64,000 nt of DNA from Prochlorococcus sp. AG-409-A10 (GTDB lineage Bacteria; Cyanobacteriota; Cyanobacteriia; PCC-6307; Cyanobiaceae): assembly GCA_003216175.1 (NCBI GenBank), contig QCJG01000005.1, positions 1-64,000 of the forward strand, read 5' to 3'. Of this stretch, positions 8,373 through 17,190 are shown one piece after another. A model generated the notes under the pieces. The model did not search any database, was not told the origin of the DNA, and saw only the letters and a list, made by a program, of their open reading frames with translations. The translations under genes and the position numbers were made by a program. The number at the start of each line of letters is the position of its first letter. The first letter of the stretch is position 1.

Positions 8373-8729
8373 TTGCTAATACAACAACTCCCAATTTCGC
8401 TGCTTTTTAAATAATTTATCTGAATATCTATAAGCTCCATGCGTGGGATTGAAAAGCATATTTACTCTCACGATGGCTATATATATAAAGAAAAGAACTG
8501 TCATATATGCCTACTTTTTAAAATAAGACATTAAAAAACCACCCTGCCATGCTTAATGAGTGGACGCTCTTTTGATACAGGACGATGTGCGAGGAGTACT
8601 TCCGTTCTGTATTTGATTTATACAACGATCTTTCCTTTGTTGTCTTCAAGAAATGGTTAACAATCTAAATCTGATTCTTAACCTAATTGAGAAAAATTAC
8701 ATTAACGCTTTCAGGCGTTGAGAAATAGG
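8373..8729. other. intergenic stretch with one possible 27-residue frame
   Basis: About 350 bases with little structure. A minus-strand frame at 8376-8459 (MLFNPTHGAYRYSDK) could be a peptide, but nothing supports it beyond its length. No hairpin of note was found. Confidence 0.3.
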
Positions 8730-9128
8730 TTAATTCCAAGTTGAAAGATCTGTGGTTCCTTGTGATCTTTGCATCCAGGAAATTTTCCAAGTGCCATCAA
8801 TTTTCTTGAAAATTAATGAATAACTAGATAAATCATTGTTTTGCTCACCTTTATAGCTAAATGCTTCTTTCAAAGTGAATGCAGCAAAGCCCCAATCAGA
8901 ATTAGCTTCTAATCGATGAATCTTTACTAATTCGGAGAGCTCAATAACCAAATCTGCACTGTCATACATTCCTGCAAGACCCTCTGCGGTTATGGGATTA
9001 CCACTTGGCCTGATAGCCAAGAAATCATTTGTAGTGTTGACTGGTAAAAATGTCTTGTTTTGAGCCCTATCCGTAAAACCTTGAATAAGTGCTTCTAGCT
9101 GCTGTGAATCTGAAGACAATTTTCTCAA
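8730..9128 (-). CDS. SnoaL/NTF2-like protein
   Basis: The 132-residue product has the layout of an NTF2-like cone fold. It shows an N-terminal helix with a DRAQNKTFLPV turn, then the AGMYDSADLVIELSEL region. The final paired strands FAAFTLKEAFSYKG and SYSLIFKKIDGTWKISWMQ are typical of DUF4440/SnoaL proteins, where the KIDGTWKI turn is characteristic. These proteins are ligand binders or small enzymes; nothing specific can be assigned. Confidence 0.6.
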   Translation of the reverse strand: MRKLSSDSQQLEALIQGFTDRAQNKTFLPVNTTNDFLAIRPSGNPITAEGLAGMYDSADLVIELSELVKIHRLEANSDWGFAAFTLKEAFSYKGEQNNDLSSYSLIFKKIDGTWKISWMQRSQGTTDLSTWN

Positions 9129-9471
9129 TGAATTTCCCTAAAGCATCTCACAATTCAGATTATCAGGATGCATCATTTGATTTATTTGAGCAAATCAGAG
9201 AAAGCCTTCTACTTTCTACGAGCAAATTCAGCCGCAACAAAACAGCAGCAATAAAAAGAGGGGCAAATATCCTCTCTTTTTTATGTACTCGGAGGATTAA
9301 CCTTCTCACCCTGGTTTTTTTAGGCGATTAATTTATTTACCTATCAAACATTTCCATTCACTCTTAGCGTTATTCCTACTGCTTTGTGGATTTGATATTG
9401 ATTAAAAACTAAAAATTTCCACGAAGAATTTTTAAAATATGCCTTAAGATGTTGATCCTTAATATATCAAA
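9129..9471. other. intergenic stretch with weak terminator
   Basis: No convincing gene. A short hairpin at 9257-9282 (AGAGG/CCTCT followed by TTTTTT) could end a transcript running rightwards. A plus-strand frame across this region runs through the hairpin and is not credible. Confidence 0.4.
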
Positions 9472-9717
9472 ATGAATAAGAATCCTAAAAACACTGTTAT
9501 AACTATTATCTTAGTCGGTCTTATTGGAATAATCTTCTTTAAAGTTTTATTTGCTTTTATCTTACCAATTATTCTTTTTGTTGTTCTAATGTCTATTTTA
9601 AAAGGATTGATTAAAGGCTTTGACGAAGATCAAGTTACAGTAAGTTCCGAAATCGTTGATAATAATTTAAATGGAAACTCTGTTAAAAATATTGTTACAA
9701 TAACTCTAGAAGATTAA
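9472..9717 (+). CDS. small membrane protein, unknown
   Basis: The 81-residue product has a hydrophobic hairpin (about residues 8-45, NTVITIILVGLIGIIFFKV) followed by an acidic, Asn-rich soluble tail. The gene is closely followed by the terminator-hairpin repeat at 9720. No family recognised. Confidence 0.55.
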   Translation: MNKNPKNTVITIILVGLIGIIFFKVLFAFILPIILFVVLMSILKGLIKGFDEDQVTVSSEIVDNNLNGNSVKNIVTITLED

Positions 9718-9719
9718 AC

Positions 9720-9778
9720 AAAAAAAAGGGGGGCATCCCCCCCCCCAAGATAAATCGACTGTCAACAGAGATTTGAAT
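9720..9778. repeat. terminator-hairpin repeat, copy 2
   Basis: GGGGGG-CAT-CCCCCC after a run of A, then AAATCGACTGTCAACAGAG. It lies between converging genes like the other members of the family. Confidence 0.6.
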
Positions 9779-9895
9779 CTACCAATCTGGATAATCTCCT
9801 TGGACTGGTTCTTCGTAGAAATCACCGTTTTTGATACCAGCAAAATATTCAATTAAAAATTCTTCCTGATTTGATTGGTCTTCCAACTTAAGCAT
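9779..9895 (-). CDS. small protein with FYEEPVQGDYPDW end
   Basis: A 38-residue peptide ends GDFYEEPVQGDYPDW and has LIEYFAGIKN in the middle, matching the copies at 3160 and 24115. Its ATG overlaps the end of the upstream secreted-peptide frame (ACT GAT GCT TAA), an arrangement expected for coupled translation. Confidence 0.6.
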   Translation of the reverse strand: MLKLEDQSNQEEFLIEYFAGIKNGDFYEEPVQGDYPDW

Positions 9896-10050
9896 CAGTT
9901 TCTTTTACTTGCTCAGTTTTTGTTTCTTGATTTGTTTTGTCTTTTGAATAGGAGTAGCCTCCTTCACCCCAACCCCATGCAAGAGAAGGACCAGCAATAA
10001 CTGAAAGAGCAAAAACTAATGAAATAACTTTTTTACTTTGAACTTGTTAG
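9888..10050 (-). pseudogene. broken copy of secreted WGWGEGG peptide gene
   Basis: One frame encodes VISLVFALSVIAGPSLAWGW followed by GEGGYSYSKDKTNQETK and ends ETDA. This matches the intact gene at 24224-24397. Relative to that copy one base is missing in the AAAAAGG run near the start, and no in-frame start codon is left. Confidence 0.6.
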
Positions 10051-10109
10051 TTATTTTAGATGCATTTTTCTGTAGCCGTTAAATCCAGTCAAATCAAACT
10101 GAACATTCA

Positions 10110-10406
10110 TCAATGAGATACTCCGCTATCAATGATGATGATATTGGTATCTGTTGAATTTGCCCAACGTAATTTGCTTAATTCTTGGTATTCCGAACTG
10201 TTGAAAGCATCAATTGCAGCTTGCTTTGAGGGGAACTCAATGATGACTCCTAATTTTCCACCCATTCCTTCAACAGTTTCGGCTTCCATATCTTTGGCAA
10301 AAACTGAACCACCTACCGATTCCACCCAAGGCTGAAAGGCTTCAACATATTCAGCAAAAGCTGGATTCGTAACCGTGGTAGTAACAAGCCAGAGACCCTT
10401 AGCCAT
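10110..10406 (-). CDS. DUF1330-like protein
   Basis: The 98-residue product has the DUF1330 pattern, a short dimeric alpha/beta domain. An N-terminal strand (LWLVTTTV) is followed by the FAEYVEAFQPWVESVGGSV helix and strand, then KLGVIIEFPSKQAAIDAFNS and EYQELSKLRWANSTD. The FPS-x-x-AAxxxFxSxEY signature is clear. It is soluble, unlike the anchored copy at 2733. Function unknown. Confidence 0.75.
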   Translation of the reverse strand: MAKGLWLVTTTVTNPAFAEYVEAFQPWVESVGGSVFAKDMEAETVEGMGGKLGVIIEFPSKQAAIDAFNSSEYQELSKLRWANSTDTNIIIIDSGVSH

Positions 10407-10527
10407 GAAACAAAAAAATAATTCAAAAGAGTTTCACATACTCCATCTACTTTGTATATAAATATTTGAGAATCCTTTAACTTCCCTTATTCCATCTGAC
10501 TTTTGGGTTCAACTTTGATCTTATTCC

Positions 10528-10547
10528 TGACACATATCTGACACAAA
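10528..10547. repeat. direct repeat beside attachment remnant 1
   Basis: TGACACATATCTGACACAAA holds two TGACA units ten bases apart and is followed by a small palindrome (ACACAA/TTGTGT). The same 20 bases occur at 24463-24482, and TGACATAAATATGACATAAA occurs at 46748. Each lies just left of a tRNA-Pro fragment, as recombinase or excisionase binding sites would. Confidence 0.5.
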
Positions 10548-10577
10548 CAGTTGTGTAAGAGCAAGACATTAAAAAAG

Positions 10578-10650
10578 ACAGGCTGGGAGACCTGTCTCTG
10601 ACTGATCGGGGCGACAGGATTCGAACCTGCAACCTAGTGCTCCCAAAGCA
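10578..10650 (-). repeat. tRNA-Pro(TGG) 3' fragment plus terminator, attachment remnant 1
   Basis: On the minus strand 10650-10607 reads the anticodon arm (TTTGGGA loop), the T arm (GGTTCGAATCC) and the acceptor 3' strand CGCCCCG of a tRNA-Pro. A hairpin (GACAGG/CCTGTC) with a T run follows. The 5' half of the tRNA is absent. This is the expected scar of an element integrating into the 3' end of tRNA-Pro. Confidence 0.8.
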
Positions 10651-10807
10651 ACACCAAGACAAAGCCTATATTTACAATTTCCTTAAGGATCAAGATAGTT
10701 ATTTTCTATTGAAACTTGTTTGATTAGGAATAAATTAAACTTCATCGTTTGCGATTAATTAAGATCCTTCAAAGATAAAGAGCTAGTTCAAAGGCATGAG
10801 TAATTAT

Positions 10808-12667
10808 TTAAGACTGTTCCCATAAAAGATCTAATTTCATTCTTCCTTCTTGTGGAATAATTATATGTCTATGAAGCATATTTTCTAAAACTGGGTAATA
10901 TTCTTGAGTTGCATTGCTTATTTCTGATTGTGATGTCTTAAGCACAGCAGCCTTGATCATTACAGGTTCACCAGCTGCATTATCAAACCCGAAATCACCA
11001 AACCATGTATTTTTATTTATGTATTCTAACTTTAAAGCTTTACTTAAATCCCAGGCCCCTAACTCTTTATGATCGCCTGTTATAACTATACTTTCTCCTG
11101 GCTTTGTTTCATATCCATTTACTTGAATATCTAAAATCACTTTACCACTAGTATGTTCACCATCAATAGCTATCAAATTAGCTTCCTTATATGACAATGA
11201 ATAATTAATTAACTCTCCATTCTTTATATTTAGCTCTCTTTCAGTAAGTATGCATTTATATGTACCATCTGGTAGATCTAAATATTTTAGATTCAGAATA
11301 GTATCCTTACCTTGATTAATTATAATAAAGACTTTGAAATCTCTATATTTTCTTGTATAAGAAAAAACACTTTCATTTATGAAATTCTCTTGAAATGACC
11401 CAAAAGATAATGCTGCATTTTTTGATCTAAGTTGAGATAAATTTTGTATAATTTTAACTAATGGATTATCCAAATCCCAACTATTCATCATTGGTCTATT
11501 GTATGGATCTCCTCCTCCATCTGTATTGTTTACTAGGTATTGTTCGGTACCATAAAAAATGCAAGGGATACCTCTTAAAGTTAGGAGAAGTATTGTAGCC
11601 AATTCAAGGTTCTGAATTGAATCTGTAACAGAAAGGAATCTAGGCATATCATGGTTATCAATAAAAGTTATTAACTGATTAGCTCGTTTATAAACATAAT
11701 CTAAGTCTAAAACTTTTTTGATATTGTAAAAACCACCAGGTTCTTCACCAGAGAAAGCAAATCTGATAGCATCGCATAATCCAAAATCAAGAATTGACAT
11801 TCCAGAGTGATTAGCATATTCAACTGATCTGGTATCCCAAGGCTTACCAAAGCCATATTCGCCGAATATAAAAGTAGAAGGGCGATGTTTCCTTATCTCT
11901 GAAACAAACTCTTGCCAAAACCAAATAGGCATATGCTTCAGCGTGTCAACTCTAAAGGCTTCAAAACCAACATCCAACCAATCCTTCATCGCAGAACAGA
12001 TATATTCTCTATATTTAATATTTTTTTCATTAAATGTTGCGAGCCCAGCCATTTCACCATGAATTAATTGGAATTCATCATCCCAATCATCTATTGAAGG
12101 GTAATGATAATAGAAATCATTTATATCATTATTAAAATCTGCAAGTGGAATACCATCATTGAACACTACTCCTTTGGAACCATTTATTTCTGGTGAGCTG
12201 TGATTACAAACTATATCTAATATTAATTTTATATTATTTTCATTAAAAATACTTACTAAATCCTTGAGGATCTTGCACTCACTAATTCGATTTGAATCAG
12301 CTGCAGGTATAAAATGTGGATTTATTCTTTTAAAATCTTTAGTCCAATAACCATGCATTGGGGCACTATCAGACATCTTGTCATCTACTTGCTCGAATAA
12401 AGGAGATATCCATACCGCCGTTACACCAAGTCTTTTTAGATAGTCTATTTTATTTATAATGCCTTTTAAGTCTCCGCCCCAATATTCACCCCATTTGGTT
12501 TTAGTAGAATCAAAAAGATCCTTTTTACCAACTTGATCATTATCTGGAGAACCATCAAAAAATCTGTCTACAATAATAAAATAAATCAATTCATGACGAA
12601 ATTCGGATTCTTGCTCGTGCAGGAATTGACTATTAAAAATAACTTTTTCTTCTTGCTTGGAAATCAT
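10808..12667 (-). CDS. GH13 alpha-amylase-family enzyme with C-terminal CBM20-like domain
   Basis: The 619-residue product is a glycoside hydrolase family 13 enzyme. The four conserved regions are visible: DIVCNHSS, GFEAFRVDTLKHMP (catalytic Asp), FIFGEYG (acid/base Glu) and TFIDNHDMPRF (transition-state Asp). The barrel is followed by a beta-sandwich. The C-terminal ~100 residues have VNGYETKPGESIVITGDHKELGAWD, a CBM20-type starch-binding module. It acts on alpha-1,4-glucans, so glycogen turnover or attack on external starch-like material is likely. No signal peptide is evident, suggesting cytosolic action. The gene stands alone and diverges from the ankyrin gene. Confidence 0.9.
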   Translation of the reverse strand: MISKQEEKVIFNSQFLHEQESEFRHELIYFIIVDRFFDGSPDNDQVGKKDLFDSTKTKWGEYWGGDLKGIINKIDYLKRLGVTAVWISPLFEQVDDKMSDSAPMHGYWTKDFKRINPHFIPAADSNRISECKILKDLVSIFNENNIKLILDIVCNHSSPEINGSKGVVFNDGIPLADFNNDINDFYYHYPSIDDWDDEFQLIHGEMAGLATFNEKNIKYREYICSAMKDWLDVGFEAFRVDTLKHMPIWFWQEFVSEIRKHRPSTFIFGEYGFGKPWDTRSVEYANHSGMSILDFGLCDAIRFAFSGEEPGGFYNIKKVLDLDYVYKRANQLITFIDNHDMPRFLSVTDSIQNLELATILLLTLRGIPCIFYGTEQYLVNNTDGGGDPYNRPMMNSWDLDNPLVKIIQNLSQLRSKNAALSFGSFQENFINESVFSYTRKYRDFKVFIIINQGKDTILNLKYLDLPDGTYKCILTERELNIKNGELINYSLSYKEANLIAIDGEHTSGKVILDIQVNGYETKPGESIVITGDHKELGAWDLSKALKLEYINKNTWFGDFGFDNAAGEPVMIKAAVLKTSQSEISNATQEYYPVLENMLHRHIIIPQEGRMKLDLLWEQS

Positions 12668-12939
12668 TTCTTGTGTTAATAGTATAATTACAATCTTATA
12701 TAGAATTTTCTGAATTTTGTTGAAATTTAATCTAATTAAACTTTACAGGCAATATGTTAAAAAACTTTTATAAAAAATTTGTTACCATAATTATCGTTAA
12801 AAGATTTTCTCATTTTAATCAAAATGATGATTCATAATTTTTCATTCAATTATACATTTTTAATACACTTGTTAATTGATATAAAAATAAAATTTTAAGA
12901 TCATAATAATATAATTCATAGAATTTATAAATTTATTTT

Positions 12940-13413
12940 ATGCCTATCTTAATGCAAGCGGTGAAATCAAATAATTTCCCTTTGGTCTTAGAATTAATTG
13001 AGGCTAATAAAAAATCTATCAACGAATCTGATGCATCGGGGAATTGGCCTCTTATAATTGCAGCTTATATGGGACATACCAAAATTTTAGAATTGTTACT
13101 TAAGAATGGAGCACAGTTATCTGTATTAGACCCGTCTATGAATGCCACGGCATTACATGCTGCTGCTTATGCAGGCAGATCTAAATCTGCAAAACTGTTG
13201 ATAGAATATGGAATTGAGATAGATAAACAAGGTCCTGTTAATGGTTATACTGCTCTTCATGATGCAATTTGGCAAAATAACATAGAAACCGCATTAGTGA
13301 TAATACAAGGTGGTGCAAATAAAAATATTAAATCTCATCAAGGAGAAACACCATTAGATTTAGCGAAGTTAAATGGATCCCAAGAACTCATCAATCTTTT
13401 GAAAAATAATTAA
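12940..13413 (+). CDS. ankyrin-repeat protein
   Basis: The 157-residue protein is made almost wholly of ankyrin repeats of about 33 residues: NWPLIIAAYMGHTKILELLL, ATALHAAAYAGRSKSAKLLI, YTALHDAIWQNNIETALVII and ETPLDLAKLNGSQELINLL. Such proteins bind partner proteins and have no catalytic part. It is divergent from the amylase across a very AT-rich 270-base region that probably holds both promoters. The partner is unknown. Confidence 0.9.
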   Translation: MPILMQAVKSNNFPLVLELIEANKKSINESDASGNWPLIIAAYMGHTKILELLLKNGAQLSVLDPSMNATALHAAAYAGRSKSAKLLIEYGIEIDKQGPVNGYTALHDAIWQNNIETALVIIQGGANKNIKSHQGETPLDLAKLNGSQELINLLKNN

Positions 13414-13650
13414 CCATTATTTTGTATAATATAAAAAGCTCAATTTAGAGTAAATTAATTAGAGCTCAATTTTGCTCTAGTAAAAAAAACTTATGCCACT
13501 CAGATAATACACATTAAGAAAGATAATGACAAATTAACTCCATTGGGTTATATGACTAAATTAAAATCTATATTTATCTTAACGTTTTTCATTATATAGA
13601 TTATTTCTCGTTAAATCAGGTTAATTTAATACGTAGTTTTATATTACGAA

Positions 13651-14130
13651 GTGAAAAACACTGTTTCCATTGATATAGGCATTTCCCATAAAGATAGAGA
13701 AGAAATAGTTAAAGCACTAAGCACCTTATTAGCAGATACTTCTGTTTTATATAGCAAAACCCATGGATTTCATTGGAATGTTACCGGTAAAATGTTTAAT
13801 ACATTACACCTAATGTTTGAAGATCATTATACATTGCTCTGGGAATCTCTTGATGAGATCGCTGAGCGTATTAGAGCACTTGGATTTATGGCACCATTTG
13901 GAGCAAAAGCTTTAGCAGATATATCAACAATAAGAGAATCTATTGAAATACCAGTCGATATTGATATGGTTAGAGAATTAGTTTCAGATCATGAGGCAGT
14001 GGCAAAAACAGCAAGAAATGCGCTGCTTTTTGCTGACAAGGCAAATGATCAACCTACAGCTGATTTACTCACACAACGATTACAGTTTCATGAGAAAACT
14101 GCATGGATGTTAAGAAGTATATTGCAATAA
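13651..14130 (+). CDS. dps: Dps-family ferritin-like DNA-protection protein
   Basis: The 159-residue, four-helix protein has the Dps ferroxidase signature: YSKTHGFHWNVTG (the H-x-x-x-HW pattern), then LHLMFEDHYTLLWESLDEIAERIRALG with the D and E metal ligands across the dimer interface. Dps dodecamers oxidise Fe(II) with H2O2, store iron and protect DNA. The start is GTG with no strong SD visible. It is a typical length with a short N-terminal tail. Confidence 0.92.
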   Translation: MKNTVSIDIGISHKDREEIVKALSTLLADTSVLYSKTHGFHWNVTGKMFNTLHLMFEDHYTLLWESLDEIAERIRALGFMAPFGAKALADISTIRESIEIPVDIDMVRELVSDHEAVAKTARNALLFADKANDQPTADLLTQRLQFHEKTAWMLRSILQ

Positions 14131-14466
14131 ATTATAGAGACTTTTAATAGGTAACTGCAATGCGAAACAGATCCCTCAACTAGCATTGGGTCATTACCCG
14201 CGGGAAGCTCGAAGGAGAGGGTATTCAAGGGATAAGAAGTTATACGCCTAGAGGTCATTCACCATTGGTTCAATATCTCAAAGTAATATTATAATGGCGA
14301 CCAAGTAACCCAATCTGAATGCTGAAATATATGGACGAGTAAGTTTATTGTCTACAAGTTTGAGAGGTTGATGCTAAGGAGCTGAAGACCCTTCGGATGA
14401 CCCATGATAATTATTAATAAAAGGACCCAATAGACGCAATAGAAGTTTTAAAGCTCGTAATGATAG
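14131..14466. repeat. intergenic region holding 3' cassette flank, copy 2
   Basis: The right part (14365-14455) repeats the 3' flank seen at 6255-6345: GTTGATGCTA, GATGACCC and CCCAATAGACGCAATAGA. The left part (14150-14360) has no gene and no clear hairpin. Confidence 0.5.
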
Positions 14467-14967
14467 TTATCCAGAAGATTTAACTTGTCCCATTTGTAAA
14501 CCAGTGAATTTAATTAATTTTTTTTGAAGTTTCTTTGCTGTTTTCTTATTTAAAAATCTAAAACTTTGAACGTAATTTGAACCATCATCTTGTTGTCCCA
14601 TCACAGTAAAAAAGAAATTTTTCTCTTTACCTAATCTTGCACCTGTTTTCCCTCCTCCAAACACACCAACGGCCAATGCTACGGGACAAAATACTCCAGT
14701 CATACAAGCTACAGTACCAACAGCTAATCCAGCAGTGCCTCCAACAGCACCTCCAGTAGCACCTAAAGCAAGGTTGTATTCATCTCCACCTGTATACCAT
14801 TGAGTTATTTTTTCTTTTGCGATAAAGCCCTGAGGACCAGGTAAACCAGTTTCATTAATAGTTATCTGACAATCGTTGTTATTGCAAAGCGCATCGTATT
14901 TATCTGCTATGGCTGCAGTAGGTGATAAAAGCCCAGATGTAAGGGCGACAAATAAAAAGCGGCGCAT
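14467..14967 (-). CDS. secreted glycine-rich hypothetical protein
   Basis: The ATG at 14967 gives a signal peptide (MRRFLFVALTSGLLSP, cleaved near AIA) and a mature protein with a two-cysteine loop (LCNNNDCQI). A Gly/Ala-rich hydrophobic stretch follows (ALGATGGAVGGTAGLAVG) like those of glycine-zipper proteins, then a lysine-rich tail. The frame is open upstream through the shared cassette leader, but the start was chosen to match the signal peptides of the sibling genes at 7270 and 17649. Function unknown. Confidence 0.6.
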   Translation of the reverse strand: MRRFLFVALTSGLLSPTAAIADKYDALCNNNDCQITINETGLPGPQGFIAKEKITQWYTGGDEYNLALGATGGAVGGTAGLAVGTVACMTGVFCPVALAVGVFGGGKTGARLGKEKNFFFTVMGQQDDGSNYVQSFRFLNKKTAKKLQKKLIKFTGLQMGQVKSSG

Positions 14968-15120
14968 AAAATAAGCGAGTCGAAGTCGAAGAACTTGTTG
15001 GTTATCACTCGGCATTAAAGCATTTCTAAAAATAATGACATCTTTTACATGCGTATTGGCATGGCTTTGTGCTTATGGTTCCTCTAATGCTGTTTATCTG
15101 GGCATTAGATACTAAGAAAA
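14968..15120. repeat. 5' leader of secreted-protein cassette, copy 2
   Basis: Minus strand reads MPSDNQQVLRLRLAYF in frame with the signal peptide. Plus strand carries a frameshifted relative of the small membrane peptide at 7339 and 17716. Confidence 0.5.
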
Positions 15121-15154
15121 CAGGATTAATAGGTATAGAAAATACGGGTGGAGC

Positions 15155-15220
15155 TGGAGAAAGATTGCTGATATTTACGGTGTTTCTCCTTCTACTGTTC
15201 GCCGGTGGTCAATGGCTTAA
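15155..15220 (+). pseudogene. HTH scrap WRKIADIYGVSPSTVRRW
   Basis: The frame reads WRKIADIYGVSPSTVRRW and ends SMA before TAA. It resembles the recognition helix of MerR- or resolvase-type HTH proteins. There is no upstream start in this frame, and the same end occurs at 21337. Confidence 0.45.
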
Positions 15221-15223
15221 AAA

Positions 15224-15355
15224 TTAGAGTTTCACCAAGTAGGAAATAAACCAAGCGGCAAAGATAATTTTTCCCAAAATGAGATATGGAATAAACTTAA
15301 AAGCCTTCTTTTCGAATGCTGCTTTATCAAATGCTGGTTTATCAGTTGAAGTCAT
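15224..15355 (-). CDS. 43-residue single-span membrane peptide
   Basis: The frame begins MTSTDKPAFDKAAFEKKAFK and has one transmembrane segment near its end (LILGKIIFAAWFISYL). The start resembles the MTSSDKA start of the peptides at 20417 and 37460. It overlaps the next upstream gene by 14 bases, suggesting an operon of three tiny genes. Confidence 0.5.
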   Translation of the reverse strand: MTSTDKPAFDKAAFEKKAFKFIPYLILGKIIFAAWFISYLVKL

Positions 15356-15476
15356 GAGAAAGAAGTAACTGAATTTCTAGCGGGGTTAAATCACTATTTT
15401 CTATTCCCCAAAGCTCACCTTTGTCTGAAGCTTCAAGGATAGATTCGTAAAAATCAGGTGAGAATTTTGAAGGCAT
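15342..15476 (-). CDS. 44-residue acidic peptide, unknown
   Basis: The translation starts MPSKFSPDFYESILEASDKG and ends with DLTPLEIQLLLSHDFN. It overlaps its downstream neighbour and is preceded by a third tiny gene. No family recognised. Confidence 0.45.
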   Translation of the reverse strand: MPSKFSPDFYESILEASDKGELWGIENSDLTPLEIQLLLSHDFN

Positions 15477-15484
15477 TGTGCTAA

Positions 15485-15595
15485 TTAAACGATTACAGAA
15501 GTAGCAACATCAAATGAACCTGATGCAAGGATTAGCGCAGGGATACAAAAAAGAGCTAGGAACTTAGCTGCTAAAGAATTATTGATTGAAGTCAT
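15485..15595 (-). CDS. 36-residue hydrophobic peptide
   Basis: MTSINNSLAAKFLALFCIPA begins a peptide that is a single membrane helix or an uncleaved signal sequence. It lies first in the three-gene minus-strand group and shares the MTS start of its neighbours. Confidence 0.4.
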   Translation of the reverse strand: MTSINNSLAAKFLALFCIPALILASGSFDVATSVIV

Positions 15596-15617
15596 GGCAG
15601 GGAGAGGGTGAAAAATT

Positions 15618-15720
15618 TTCGGTGATACAGGGGTTGAACATTCCATTCACCGATGTGACAAATATAAAAAGTACTCTTGAAGTAATGATGTTCGGTTGGG
15701 GTAGTGCTTTCCTACTCCCT
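15618..15720. repeat. dispersed non-coding repeat, copy 2
   Basis: It contains CGGTGATACAGGGGTTGAACATTCC and ends GTTCGGTTGGGGTAGTGCT. The CxxC mini-protein gene follows directly, as in copy 1. Confidence 0.5.
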
Positions 15721-15768
15721 ACAGGCCAAAAGAAGGAGTAGACCAAAGGTGTAGCAAGAGGAGGTCTT

Positions 15769-15921
15769 ATGAGACTATTCACTCCCTTCACTATCCCTAA
15801 AAAGGAAAACTGCGATCTTTGCAGGATTCAGAAAAATAAGAAAAAAGTATTCGAGAATCATTTATTAGATAACCTTTTTGAAAACCTTTACAGGCAAAGA
15901 TTTGATTTCGTTTTTGACTGA
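15769..15921 (+). CDS. 50-residue CxxC mini-protein
   Basis: A GAGGAGG ribosome-binding site precedes the ATG. The peptide starts MRLFTPFTIPKKENCDLCRI, is rich in Lys after the CDLC motif, and ends RFDFVFD. Shorter or broken copies lie at 23167 and 3705 with the same upstream repeat. CxxC suggests metal or redox binding, but no known family is recognised. Confidence 0.6.
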   Translation: MRLFTPFTIPKKENCDLCRIQKNKKKVFENHLLDNLFENLYRQRFDFVFD

Positions 15922-15952
15922 CCTCGAAAACAACAGTAAAGGAGGATTTGCA

Positions 15953-16471
15953 ATGCGTTTAAATTTTGTTCCTACTCACGTTTTCCGTGAAACACCTCAA
16001 GTATCGTTCTTCGATGCAGGAGTAAAAGGATGTAATGGCTCTGATGTTGTCATTCATCACGGCAATGCAATCTCACCACCAGATGATGGAGATTTTGAAC
16101 AGTATTACGTACATCGACATCAAATTGATCACAATTTAGTCATTGAAGGTAGTCGTATTTTTACTTTGATCAATCCTGAATGGGATGAACCTCATCACAT
16201 TATTTATTTAAATCGTGCCATGGGCGCACTTCAAATTCCTGTCGGAACATATCATCGATCAATCTCTAATAAAGAAGGAAGTATTGTTCTAAACCAAGCC
16301 GTAAGAGATGAAAAATTTAATCCTGAAAATGAATTCATACCTGTTAGTTTAAGAGACAGAAAAGATCTACAAGAAGCTCAAAAGAAAAATCCTGTTTACT
16401 GGGTTTGGGAAAAAGATCAGATTAAAAGAATGAAGTTAGATCCCATTCAATCTAGAGAAAAAATTTCTTGA
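15953..16471 (+). CDS. cupin-like protein
   Basis: The ATG at 15953 is chosen because a strong AAAGGAGG lies seven bases upstream; the longer frame from a TTG at 15878 lacks one. The 172-residue product has cupin-like spacing: YYVHRHQIDHNLVIEG (His-rich metal site), then LQIPVGTYHRSIS (second cupin motif) and a C-terminal Trp-rich segment VYWVWEKDQ. A small metal-dependent enzyme or binding protein is likely. The substrate is unknown. Confidence 0.6.
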   Translation: MRLNFVPTHVFRETPQVSFFDAGVKGCNGSDVVIHHGNAISPPDDGDFEQYYVHRHQIDHNLVIEGSRIFTLINPEWDEPHHIIYLNRAMGALQIPVGTYHRSISNKEGSIVLNQAVRDEKFNPENEFIPVSLRDRKDLQEAQKKNPVYWVWEKDQIKRMKLDPIQSREKIS

Positions 16472-16488
16472 TCGGATTAAAATTGAGC

Positions 16489-16659
16489 CATGAAACAAAA
16501 GAAACTACCACCACACATAGTGCTTCAAGAATCGAAAGAAGTGACTTTCTACTTGGAAACCCATTGCCTTTTGAAATCACAATTCCTACATGGATGAAAT
16601 CATTCCCTGATGATTACAAAGGAATGATTATGACAAATGCCTGCTTGTTAAAAGATTAA
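16489..16659 (+). pseudogene. possible frameshifted small gene
   Basis: A start at 16489 gives MKQKKLPPHIVLQESKEVTF. The sensible continuation lies in the other frame (GNPLPFEITIPTWMKSFPDD). Joining them near 16550 gives one coherent protein of about 56 residues. There is no intact paralogue in the window to confirm this. Confidence 0.35.
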
Positions 16660-16829
16660 AGGATCACTCATAAATCGGAATTAAATGTTTGAGATGCAAG
16701 GCTGGAAAGACAAAATATAGAGACATATCATTTGTATTGAACTCAAAGATTTAATAATTGGGAGATTCAAGAAAATATCGTTTAAAACAATAAGAAACAT
16801 GTTGTATTTCTGAGTTTTATTTATTAAAA

Positions 16830-17093
16830 ATGAAGCTAGCAACTCGAGTCGTCTTTAAAATCCTCAATACTTTCTCTGAATGGGCAAAAGCCTTTGATAA
16901 TGATCGAGCCAATCAAGAAGCCGCAGGGATCAAAGCAATCTTTCGAGGTGTGAGTGAAACAGATTCTTCTACTGTAATGGCAATACTTGAGGCTGAACAA
17001 TAAATTTTAGGCAAGTACATGGAAGGGAACAAGGATGTAGAAGCTTCCGGTCACATTATTGGTAGTGAAGAATTTTCAAATTGGATTGCATAA
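16830..17093 (+). pseudogene. DUF3764-type protein with in-frame stop
   Basis: The frame reads MKLATRVVFKILNTFSEWAK, then AGIKAIFRGVSETD, and after an in-frame TAA near 17001 continues with EASGHIIGSEEFSNWIA. This is the same order as the intact DUF3764-like gene at 28874-29152. The stop removes the last third, so the gene is probably dead. Confidence 0.65.
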
Positions 17094-17190
17094 AAACCTA
17101 TTAATCACACTAATCTTTAACTGGTTGAAAGCCGATTGATATAGAAACCTAGTGGTTATTACAGCTAGGACACAATAGTCGTTTATGTGT

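Noticed and set aside
9089-9331. 80-residue plus-strand frame
   Set aside because: It overlaps the NTF2-like gene and reads through a terminator-like hairpin.
10607-10650. A complete tRNA-Pro gene
   Set aside because: Only the 3' half matches; the acceptor 5' strand and D arm are not found at the expected distance, at any of the three sites.
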